Below, piece by piece: positions 9,136 to 15,425 of a DNA stretch of 27,761 nt. Made by a program: the position numbers and the translations under genes. The DNA lies in the NCBI GenBank assembly GCA_021793335.1, contig JAJYSW010000010.1, positions 1 through 27,761 of the forward strand, read 5' to 3'. The stretch comes from Actinomycetes bacterium (GTDB taxonomy: Bacteria; Actinomycetota; Actinomycetes; Mycobacteriales; Micromonosporaceae). The notes under the pieces are model-generated. The model made no database searches. It was not told where the DNA came from and worked only from the letters and a program-made list of their open reading frames with translations. Position 1 is the stretch's first letter. Each line of letters begins with the position of its first letter.

Positions 9136-9255
9136 ATGGGCGATGACCCCGGTCCCAGTCGAGATACCGAGTCCCGACGCCGACATGTCACCCCGTTCAT
9201 CTTCCACCGTGCTCCGTGTCCGGTTCACAGCGAGGCGCCGCGTCTTATCCTGTGA
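9136..9255 (+). CDS. Possible 39-residue leader peptide upstream of mgtE
   Basis: ATG 9136 follows AGGAGGTGA (9121-9129), a nine-base perfect match to the 16S anti-Shine-Dalgarno, the best ribosome site in the window. The ORF ends at TGA 9253-9255, 49 nt before mgtE. The peptide begins MGDDPGPSRDTESRRR and is rich in Asp, Pro and Arg. Only about 64% of codons end in G or C, and three CGA codons occur, so it does not look like an ordinary gene here. An acidic, proline-rich N-terminus upstream of a magnesium transporter recalls MgtL-type leader peptides, which abort translation when Mg2+ is low. That role is inference; a chance ORF is possible. Confidence 0.4.
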   Translation: MGDDPGPSRDTESRRRHVTPFIFHRAPCPVHSEAPRLIL

Positions 9256-9304
9256 CCGCGGGCTCAGAGGCACGGCCGCTCTCTCGTGCTAGGAGGTGGT
9301 TCCG

Positions 9305-10699
9305 GTGAACAACCGAGCCTCCCGCCAGTCGCCCCGTACTCCCGCCCCGGACCGGACCGAGGACAGCACCGTCCGACCGATCTCCCCGGCCGCCATGGAC
9401 TCCCTCGCCGCGCTCCGCGCCGATCTCACCGAAGCCTCGACCGTGGAACTGGCCGAAGAGCTCCCGCGCATGGAACTGGCCGACCAGGCGGTGCGCTTCC
9501 GCCTGCTCCCCAAGGACCGCGCGCTCGCCGTGTTCGAAGAGCTCGACCCCGTCCACCAGCAGGAGCTGCTGGACGCGCTCAAGACCGAGACCGTCCGCGA
9601 CCTGCTCGACTCCATGGAGGCCGACGACCGGGCGAAGCTCTTCGATGAGATGCCCGCCATGGTCGCCATCCGCCTCCAGGCGCAGCTCAGCCCGGCCGAG
9701 CGCCGTTCGACCGCGCAACTGCTCGGCTACGACCCCGAATCGGCCGGACGCATCATGACCCCCGACTTCGTGTCGTTGCGGGCCTCCATGAGCGCCGCCG
9801 ACGCGATCGAACGCATCCGCCACCTGCGTGCGCGGCCCCGCCACCTCGACATCCTGCCGGTCACCGACGGCCACCGCAAGCTCATCGGCACCGTCGCGCT
9901 GCCGGACCTGGTCGCCGCCGCCGCCGACACGGCCGTCGCCGATCTCATGGCCGAAGAGCACCACCAGGTCGTCACCGACACCGACCAGGAAGAGGCCGCG
10001 CGCCTCATCCAGGACGCCAACCTGGCCGCGCTGCCGGTGGTCGACCACGAGGACCGGCTCGTCGGGCTCATCACCTTCGACGACGCGATGGAAGTCCTCG
10101 AAGCCGAGGGCACCGAGGACGCCGCCCGGTACGGCTCGGCCGAGCCGCTGGAACGGCCCTACCTCTCGGCCGGCGTGTTCATGCTGGCCCGCAAGCGCGC
10201 CTTCTGGCTGCTGATCCTCGCCATCGCCGGGACCCTCACCGTCTCGGTCCTCGACCACTACGAGGCCGAGCTGAGCAACGCGACCGTGCTGGCCCTGTTC
10301 GTCCCGCTGCTGACCGGCGCGGGCGGCAACTCGGGCTCGCAGGCGTCGGCGATGATCATCCGCGCGATGGCGGTCGGCGAGGTCCGCTTCTCGGACCTGT
10401 TCAAGATCGTCTGGCGCGAAAGCCGCGTCGGCATCCTGTTGGGCGCGATGCTCGCCTTCATCGGCGGCCCCGTCGTCGGTTTCCTGTACGGACCGCCCAT
10501 CGGCGTCATCATCGGGTTGACGCTGGTGCTGATATGCACCTGGTCGACGCTGGCCGGCGCGTTCCTGCCGCTCGCGGCCAAGAAGATCGGCATCGACCCG
10601 GCCGTGGTCTCGGCGCCGATGATCTCGACCCTGTGCGATGCCACGGGCCTGATCATCTACTTCTCGATCGCGACGATGGTCCTCGGCTCGGCGATCTGA
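9305..10699 (+). CDS. mgtE: Magnesium channel/transporter MgtE
   Basis: A 464-residue MgtE, a homodimeric Mg2+ channel of the cytoplasmic membrane gated by cytoplasmic Mg2+. The domains are an acidic helical MgtE_N domain (about 30-140), two CBS repeats (about 150-268, starting GYDPESAGRIMTPD) and five membrane helices from about 285. Pore motifs are present: PLLTGAGGNSGSQ (GNSGSQ at 341-346) and DPAVVSAPMISTLCDATG, whose D445 corresponds to the selectivity-filter Asp of Thermus MgtE. The N-terminal 25 residues are a low-complexity extension. GTG 9305 is preceded by AGGAGG at 9291-9296; the in-frame GTG at 9296 falls inside that ribosome site. The unusual leader upstream may control expression. 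Confidence 0.95.
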   Translation: MNNRASRQSPRTPAPDRTEDSTVRPISPAAMDSLAALRADLTEASTVELAEELPRMELADQAVRFRLLPKDRALAVFEELDPVHQQELLDALKTETVRDLLDSMEADDRAKLFDEMPAMVAIRLQAQLSPAERRSTAQLLGYDPESAGRIMTPDFVSLRASMSAADAIERIRHLRARPRHLDILPVTDGHRKLIGTVALPDLVAAAADTAVADLMAEEHHQVVTDTDQEEAARLIQDANLAALPVVDHEDRLVGLITFDDAMEVLEAEGTEDAARYGSAEPLERPYLSAGVFMLARKRAFWLLILAIAGTLTVSVLDHYEAELSNATVLALFVPLLTGAGGNSGSQASAMIIRAMAVGEVRFSDLFKIVWRESRVGILLGAMLAFIGGPVVGFLYGPPIGVIIGLTLVLICTWSTLAGAFLPLAAKKIGIDPAVVSAPMISTLCDATGLIIYFSIATMVLGSAI

Positions 10700-10714
10700 G
10701 GGCGCGGGCCTCAG
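10696..10714. terminator. Small shared hairpin between convergent genes
   Basis: CTGAGG (10696-10701) pairs with CCTCAG (10709-10714) around a 7-nt loop. The stem contains the stop codons of both convergent genes (mgtE on plus, phosphoesterase on minus), so it could act in both directions. Six base pairs is weak. Confidence 0.35.
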
Positions 10715-12363
10715 TCTCCCGCTGGCGGGGACGTGGTGGCGTCCCCGCCTTCGCCGTCCTCCCCGTCCTCGCCGGTCTCCTCGTCCGGTCCGCCGTCCTC
10801 GCCGGCCGGCATTTCGCCGTTCTGCTCGTCCATGGGGATGACGGTGCGCTCCAAGGTGATGTCCGATTCGCCCACCGTGCCGACCGAGATCGAGTCGTAC
10901 GCCGTGAGCGCCTTGGTCTCCGGGTCGAAGTAGAGCACGTCGAGCTCCATTTTCAGCGGCTTCTCGGTGTCGAAGACCCGTAGCCCGGACGCGCCGGTCG
11001 AGCCCTCCACCATGAGCGTCGTCCCTTCGCCGAGGTCCTGCACGGCCCGGTGGTGCGTGTGCCCGGCCAGGACCAGCGGCACGAGACCGGTGAGCGGCAG
11101 CGCCATCGGCGGCTCGTGGACCATCGCCAGATCGGCCCCGCCGGCCGCCTCGATGGCTTCCCTGAGCCGCTCGCCGGACTGCGCCAGCATCTGCTGGGCG
11201 TACTCGCTGGAAGGCTGGTTGCCCTTGTCGGGCGTGAAACGCGGGTCGGCGACGCCGGCGAACCGGAGCCCGGCGATCTCCTGCACCTCGCCGTCCAGGA
11301 CGATCACGTTGTCGTAGGCGGCGAGCGCCGCGACGGTGGTCGCCGAGTCGTGGTTGCCCTTGACGAACACGTACGGCACGTCGATCTGGGTCACGCCCCG
11401 CGAGAAGATCTCGGCCTCCTGCGTCGAGCCCCAGTCGTTCAAGTCGCCGGTGTCGGCCACCGCGTCGATGCCGAACTGTTCGATCACGGTCTCCATGAGG
11501 TGCCATGCCGAGGGGTTCAGGTGGATGTCGGAGACGTGCAGGACCCGGATCGTCTCGTCGTCGATGCCGATCTGGGGCATGTTCGTCGCCAGAGCGTAGA
11601 ACCCGGAGATGTTCGTGACGAACTTCTGGAGGTTGGCGACGTACTCCTCGTAGTTCTCGGCGATGTCCTCGGCGTTGCCGACGACCGACGGCGCATAGGT
11701 GAGCAGGCCCTCGTAGCGCGGTTGCGCGATCGACTCCGGCTGCACCGTCGCGACGGCGTAGCCCAGGAGCGCCGCGGTCATCGACAGCGATGCCAGGCCC
11801 GTCAGCAGCGTGCGCCGCATGGTCCGGAAGGTGAGCGCTCCGACCAGCAGCCCGCACAGCGTCACGATGGCCAGCGCCTCGATTGCGACGCGCAGCACCG
11901 CGTCGGTGACCTCGGAGGCCAGGTTCTCGGAGGCGGAGCTGACACCACCGGGGGTGTTGATGATGACCTGGGCCGCTTCAGGGTCCACCGAGTCCAGGCG
12001 CAGGTTCATCCCGATCGGGCCGTCGTGGCTGTCGAAGACCACCTGACCCAGCGGCGGGATGGTCACGATCGTCTCGCCGTGGATATCGGGGTGCAGTGCG
12101 ATCGTCGTGTGGAACGGCCCGATGTCGGCACCGGTGTCCCCCACCAGGATCAGGCCCCCGGCGGCCGAGATGGCGCCGAGGACGAGGACGGCGATGGTGG
12201 CGGCGAGGCGCCGTGCGGCGCGGGAGGCGCGCAGGCGCCGCCACAGCGATGACATTCCCGATGCGGCACGACTCGATCCGCGCCCGACCGCTCGCATGCC
12301 GCGGCGAAGGGGCCTCACGGCGGATTCGAAGCGTTGGGCGAGCGGGGAGTGCCGGTCCGGCAT
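10711..12363 (-). CDS. Membrane-bound metallophosphoesterase
   Basis: A 550-residue protein with a calcineurin-like phosphoesterase domain. Basic N-terminal residues precede a membrane helix at about 52-76. A beta-rich extracytoplasmic segment of about 80 residues follows, then two helices at about 159-179 and 184-206, then the catalytic domain (about 272-470). The two-metal site is complete: D279-x-H281 (SDIHLN), G306-D307, G336-N337-H338-D339, H416 and G434-H435-T436-H437. The C-terminus (520-550) is very acidic. With three helices, the N-terminus and catalytic domain should lie on opposite sides of the membrane, probably with the catalytic domain outside. ATG 12363 has AGGAAGAG upstream and overlaps the preceding gene by 49 bp, so the two are co-transcribed. 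The substrate is unknown. Confidence 0.85.
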   Translation of the reverse strand: MPDRHSPLAQRFESAVRPLRRGMRAVGRGSSRAASGMSSLWRRLRASRAARRLAATIAVLVLGAISAAGGLILVGDTGADIGPFHTTIALHPDIHGETIVTIPPLGQVVFDSHDGPIGMNLRLDSVDPEAAQVIINTPGGVSSASENLASEVTDAVLRVAIEALAIVTLCGLLVGALTFRTMRRTLLTGLASLSMTAALLGYAVATVQPESIAQPRYEGLLTYAPSVVGNAEDIAENYEEYVANLQKFVTNISGFYALATNMPQIGIDDETIRVLHVSDIHLNPSAWHLMETVIEQFGIDAVADTGDLNDWGSTQEAEIFSRGVTQIDVPYVFVKGNHDSATTVAALAAYDNVIVLDGEVQEIAGLRFAGVADPRFTPDKGNQPSSEYAQQMLAQSGERLREAIEAAGGADLAMVHEPPMALPLTGLVPLVLAGHTHHRAVQDLGEGTTLMVEGSTGASGLRVFDTEKPLKMELDVLYFDPETKALTAYDSISVGTVGESDITLERTVIPMDEQNGEMPAGEDGGPDEETGEDGEDGEGGDATTSPPAGD

Positions 12364-13517
12364 AAGACTCTTCCTTCGGCGGCGTAGGAGGTGGAGAGAC
12401 GGAGGATGCGGTCGTCGGCCTCGTCGGCGATGCAGCCGCCGGCCTCGTCGCAGCGGCCGTCGAGGTTCGACGTGGTCACCCACAGCATCCCCTCCGGGCC
12501 CATGGCGATCGATCGTAGCCGACCGAACTCGCCCACGAGCGCGGGTTGTGGCTCGCCGCTGACCTCGCCGTTCTCGTCGAATTCGATGGTCCACAGCCGC
12601 TGGCCGCGCAGGCACGCGGTGATGAGGGTCCGCTCGACGAAGACTGCGCCGGCGCAGGAGGCCTCGAACGGCTCCCAGGCGACCACCGGGTCGATGCGGT
12701 CGGGGTCGCCGCCGGGGCCCTCGTACAGCGGCCAGCCGTAGTCGCCGCCCGCTTCGATGCGGTTGACCTCGTCGGCGTGGTCGGCGCCGAACTCGGTGGC
12801 GTACAGTTCGCCCGTCTCGTTCCACGCCAGGCCCTCGACGTTGCGGTGCCCCATGGAGTAGACCGGCGAGTCGGGGTCGGGGTTGTCCTCGGCCGGGTCG
12901 CCGTCGGCGTCGATGCGGAGGATTTTGCCGGCCAGGGACTCCTCGTCTCGGGCGTCGTCGGCATGGCCCGCATCGCCGGTGGAGGCCCACAGGTATCCGT
13001 CGGGGCCGAAGTCGAGCGCGCCGCCGTTGTGGCTGCCGGCGGAGGGGATTCCGGTGAGGATCGGTTCGGGGTCGGCGTCGGATTCGAGTTCGAGCGCGGC
13101 GATCCGGTTGTCCTCCTCGGTGGTGTAGTAGGCGAACACCGTGCCGTCCTCCTCGAATTCGGGGGAGACGGCCAGTCCGAGCAGGCCGCCTTCGCCGGTG
13201 GCGTCGACTTCGACGGTGCGGAGCTCCTCGGGTTCGGCGGTGGCGCCGTCCTCGGCGATGCGGATCGAGAGGATTCGCCCCGAGTCGCGCTCGCCGACCA
13301 CGGCCGTGCCGTCGGGCAGGAACGCCAGGCCCCACGGCACTTCGAGCCCTTCGGCGATGACCTCCATGAGCGTCGCGGGCGACTCGGGCGGCCCTCCGGA
13401 CGGTGTGGGCAGGTTCGGCGGTTCGCCCCCCTCCGGGGCGGGCGGTTCCCCGAAGGAGCAGGAGGCGAGCGTGAGCATGACCGCGGCCGTGACGGCCGCC
13501 GATGTCGGTCGGCGCAT
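12315..13517 (-). CDS. Lipoprotein sugar dehydrogenase of the GSDH/PQQ-dependent family
   Basis: A 400-residue beta-propeller of the glucose/sorbosone dehydrogenase family, which oxidises aldoses outside the membrane, usually with PQQ. A signal peptide ends in the lipobox L17-A-S-C20, so it is lipid-anchored; a Pro/Gly/Glu-rich spacer runs to about 48. Family motifs are GEGGLLGLAVSPEF (108-121), GSHNGGAL with the likely catalytic His H163, GHRNVEGLAWN (from 223) and NRIEAGGDYGWP (252-263). ATG 13517 stands 7 nt after a TACCCT -10, which suggests a leaderless transcript; GTG 13523 is an alternative two codons upstream. The last 25 or so residues overlap the next gene and look unconserved. No PQQ biosynthesis gene is nearby, so the cofactor and sugar are not proven. 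Confidence 0.87.
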   Translation of the reverse strand: MRRPTSAAVTAAVMLTLASCSFGEPPAPEGGEPPNLPTPSGGPPESPATLMEVIAEGLEVPWGLAFLPDGTAVVGERDSGRILSIRIAEDGATAEPEELRTVEVDATGEGGLLGLAVSPEFEEDGTVFAYYTTEEDNRIAALELESDADPEPILTGIPSAGSHNGGALDFGPDGYLWASTGDAGHADDARDEESLAGKILRIDADGDPAEDNPDPDSPVYSMGHRNVEGLAWNETGELYATEFGADHADEVNRIEAGGDYGWPLYEGPGGDPDRIDPVVAWEPFEASCAGAVFVERTLITACLRGQRLWTIEFDENGEVSGEPQPALVGEFGRLRSIAMGPEGMLWVTTSNLDGRCDEAGGCIADEADDRILRLSTSYAAEGRVLCRTGTPRSPNASNPP

Positions 13518-13524
13518 GGTCACC

Positions 13525-13530
13525 AGGGTA
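13525..13530 (-). promoter_or_regulatory. -10 element of the sugar dehydrogenase operon, leaderless
   Basis: On the minus strand this reads TACCCT, seven nucleotides before the ATG at 13517. There is no Shine-Dalgarno. It is back to back with the -10 at 13540-13545. Confidence 0.5.
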
Positions 13531-13539
13531 ATGGTGGAT

Positions 13540-13545
13540 TAGGCT
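13540..13545 (+). promoter_or_regulatory. -10 element of the hydroxyacid dehydrogenase gene, leaderless
   Basis: TAGGCT lies seven nucleotides before GTG 13553, with no ribosome site between. Nine base pairs separate it from the opposing -10, so the -35 region of each promoter overlaps the other promoter. Confidence 0.5.
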
Positions 13546-13552
13546 GTGGCGC

Positions 13553-14464
13553 GTGAAGGTATGGATCGCTCATGATGAGGGCCGCGAGCACCTCGGGTCG
13601 CTGCCCGACGACGTCGATGTCGAGGTGTACACGGGCCGTGGCGATTACCCGTCCGATCCGGCGTCCGTCGAATTCTGGGTGCCGCCGTTCCTGGCGCAGT
13701 CCAAGGTCACCGAGCCGCTCGCCGACATGCCCGCGCTGCGGGCGATCCAGTTGCTGAGCGCCGGAGCCGAGGTGTGGGCGCCGGTGGTCCCCGAGAGCGT
13801 GACGCTGTGCGACGCTCGCGGCGTCCATACAGGAGTCACGGCCGAGTGGGCGATCGGCGCGATCCTCGCGTCCATGCGCGGCTTCGACGGCTTCGCCCGG
13901 CGCCAGGTCCACCACGAATGGCGGGTCCGGTGGCGGACCACGGTGTGCGATAAACACGCCTTGATCGTCGGGGCCGGCGACATCGGGGAGAAGATCGCCG
14001 AGGTCCTCTCGGTCCTGGGGACGACCGTGACGAAGGTGGCCCGGCGGCCGCGTCCGGGCGTCCACGCCGTCGACGAGCTCGACGCGCTGCTGCCCGAGGC
14101 CGATGTCGTCGTCCTCGTCCTGCCCTTGACCGACGCGACGCGCGGCATGGTGGACGCCGGGTTCCTCTCGCGCATGAAGGACGGCGCGCTGCTGGTGAAC
14201 GCCGCCAGGGGACCGATCGTGGACACCGACGCGCTCGTCGCGGAGGTGGCCTCGGGGCGTCTGCGCTGCGCGCTCGACGTGGTCGACCCCGAGCCGCTGC
14301 CGGCGGGGCACCCGTTGTGGGATCTGGAGGGCGCGCTGATCACTCCGCACGTGGGCGCTTCGGTCGACGGGATGGTGCCGCGCGCCTATGCGCCGGTGGG
14401 GCCGCAGATCCGCCGCTTCGCGGCCGGAGAGCCGCTCGAGAACGTGGTCACCGAGGGCTACTGA
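13553..14464 (+). CDS. D-isomer-specific 2-hydroxyacid dehydrogenase
   Basis: A 303-residue NAD(P)-dependent oxidoreductase that interconverts a 2-keto acid and a D-2-hydroxy acid in the cytoplasm. The Rossmann motif is G140-x-G142-x-x-G145 (VGAGDIG). Catalytic residues fit the family: R219 (NAARGPIVD), E247 (DVVDPEPLP) and H266 (TPHVGAS). At about 300 residues it is slightly short and resembles the glyoxylate/hydroxypyruvate reductase-like branch, but the substrate cannot be read. GTG 13553 follows its -10 by 7 nt. It is probably transcribed alone: the gene upstream is divergent and the one downstream is convergent, 15 bp away. Confidence 0.9.
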   Translation: MKVWIAHDEGREHLGSLPDDVDVEVYTGRGDYPSDPASVEFWVPPFLAQSKVTEPLADMPALRAIQLLSAGAEVWAPVVPESVTLCDARGVHTGVTAEWAIGAILASMRGFDGFARRQVHHEWRVRWRTTVCDKHALIVGAGDIGEKIAEVLSVLGTTVTKVARRPRPGVHAVDELDALLPEADVVVLVLPLTDATRGMVDAGFLSRMKDGALLVNAARGPIVDTDALVAEVASGRLRCALDVVDPEPLPAGHPLWDLEGALITPHVGASVDGMVPRAYAPVGPQIRRFAAGEPLENVVTEGY

Positions 14465-14479
14465 CCCCGGCCCGCCGGA

Positions 14480-14962
14480 CTATTCGTGCTCCTCCTCAGG
14501 GGTGCGGGCCTCGTCGCCTCGCAGCTCCTGTCCGCCGATCTCCAGGACTCTCGGGAGGTTCTCGGCGCGCATCGGTTTGAGCCGCACCTGGGACTGGTCG
14601 TCCAGTATCGCGGCCACGCCGTCGGTGTCGGTGACGAAGCCGTCGATGTGCCGCCACTGGATCGGGCGCGAGGTGAACACGCCCTTGATCGTGATGCCTT
14701 CGCGCGTCACGTCCACGCCGGAGCGCCACGCCCAGGCCGAGACGGCGATCGGGGCGGCGAGCAGGGTCACGCCGAGCACCGCCGAGAACCATCCCCACAG
14801 GGGCCGTTCTGCGATCAGGGACAGCGCCAGCGGACCGACGGCCAGCCAGGAAATGAACGCGGCCACGGTGACCGCCGCGGAGCGGCGGACGCGCAGACGC
14901 GGCGAGGAGACGGGCTCGGGCCGTGTCAACGTGCCACTCCCGGTGTCGCCGTGAGTTGTCAT
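14480..14962 (-). CDS. Small PH-domain-like membrane protein
   Basis: A 160-residue protein with two membrane helices (about 29-49 and 55-78) followed by a compact beta-rich domain (82-142, GVDVTREGITIKGVFTSRPIQW) typical of actinobacterial bacterial-PH-domain membrane proteins, and a charged tail. The molecular role of the family is not established. ATG 14962 has AGGATCGGG upstream. It is monocistronic and convergent with the hydroxyacid dehydrogenase. Confidence 0.8.
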   Translation of the reverse strand: MTTHGDTGSGTLTRPEPVSSPRLRVRRSAAVTVAAFISWLAVGPLALSLIAERPLWGWFSAVLGVTLLAAPIAVSAWAWRSGVDVTREGITIKGVFTSRPIQWRHIDGFVTDTDGVAAILDDQSQVRLKPMRAENLPRVLEIGGQELRGDEARTPEEEHE

Positions 14963-15170
14963 GGCCCGATCCTGACATATGCGGTGTGCGCTCTCGCCTG
15001 CAGTGCAGTCTGATAAGTGGCGGTATGGCGATGTTCGCGCCCTCTGTCGCGCGGGCCGGTCGGAGCCTCGGGTCTCCAGGCGGGGCGAAGGCGGCGGTCG
15101 GCCGCCGAAATCACATTTCCCGCCCTCGCGGAGCCGTCCGGCGCCGAGTCCGCGGGGCCGCGGCGCCGCT

Positions 15171-15179
15171 GAAACTTTC
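15171..15179. promoter_or_regulatory. Operator-like palindrome GAAACTTTC
   Basis: GAAA-C-TTTC is a palindrome around one base, in the context TGAAACTTTCGG. It resembles the CGAA-N-TTCG-type motifs reported for LacI-family BxlR in streptomycetes. It lies about 80 bp upstream of the -35 of the importer promoter. Confidence 0.35.
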
Positions 15180-15258
15180 GGCCGCGCCGGCGCGCCGATG
15201 CCTGGAATGCGATTGCCATTCGTGATCGGATTGTAATCATGCGCGCCGCTCGCCTCGC

Positions 15259-15287
15259 TTGACCCGGTTTTGGTGTTGCCGTAGTCT
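15259..15287 (+). promoter_or_regulatory. Promoter of the sugar importer operon
   Basis: TTGACC (15259-15264), a 17-bp spacer and TAGTCT (15282-15287) form the best SigA-type promoter in the window. The start would be near 15294, leaving a leader of about 130 nt before the binding-protein gene. Confidence 0.65.
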
Positions 15288-15298
15288 CACCGATGTCG

Positions 15299-15312
15299 CC
15301 GAAAGTTTTCGG
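15299..15312. promoter_or_regulatory. Operator-like palindrome just downstream of the importer start site
   Basis: CCGAAAGTTTTCGG has perfect 6-bp arms (CCGAAA/TTTCGG) around GT. It sits at about +5 to +18 of the predicted transcript, a classical repressor position. Confidence 0.5.
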
Positions 15313-15330
15313 AGAAGTTCCGGAAGTTAA

Positions 15331-15342
15331 GAAAGCGCTTTC
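15331..15342. promoter_or_regulatory. LacI-family-like operator GAAAGCGCTTTC
   Basis: A perfect 12-bp palindrome with central CG, as in LacI/GalR-family operators. Its centre is 31 bp, about three helical turns, from the centre of the palindrome at 15299-15312. No regulator gene lies in the window. Confidence 0.5.
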
Positions 15343-15425
15343 GGCAGCCTGCCGGGTCGGCCGGACCCCGCAGGACCCCTTGGCCGCCCCACGGCCGCGA
15401 CCGACCTCGGAAGGAGCGCTCGCCG

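Larger units (their letters stand above)
9019..9304 (+). promoter_or_regulatory. Long structured leader of mgtE with candidate -10
   Basis: TACGCT at 9019-9024 is a possible -10 with no clear -35, implying a leader of about 275 nt. In order it holds a weak GTGG/CCAC stem (about 9050-9068), AGGGCC/GGCCCT plus TTTT (9070-9092), TCGCCG-AGA-CGGCGA (9098-9112), a 39-codon ORF (9136-9255), and a small GCACG/CGTGC hairpin (9270-9289) beside the mgtE ribosome site AGGAGG (9291-9296). CCGTGC inside the ORF (9207-9212) can pair with GCACGG (9270-9275) and would undo that last hairpin. It does not match the M-box consensus by eye. Confidence 0.35.
14963..15425. other. Intergenic region upstream of the sugar importer
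   Basis: This 463-bp gap holds the importer promoter and three operator-like palindromes, listed separately, and a small palindrome GATTGTAATC at 15229-15238. The stretch 15000-15165 is GC-rich with no convincing gene. GC falls around 15200-15345, as is common for a regulated promoter. Confidence 0.6.

Noticed and set aside
9050..9304. M-box (Mg2+) riboswitch before mgtE
   Set aside because: GGTGAGG and GAGATAC are reminiscent of the M-box, but their order, spacing and flanking stems do not fit by eye. A covariance-model search would settle it.
9245..11857. An 870-codon minus-strand frame spanning mgtE and the phosphoesterase gene
   Set aside because: It runs through mgtE in antisense and through the phosphoesterase in a wrong frame, giving Arg-rich nonsense.
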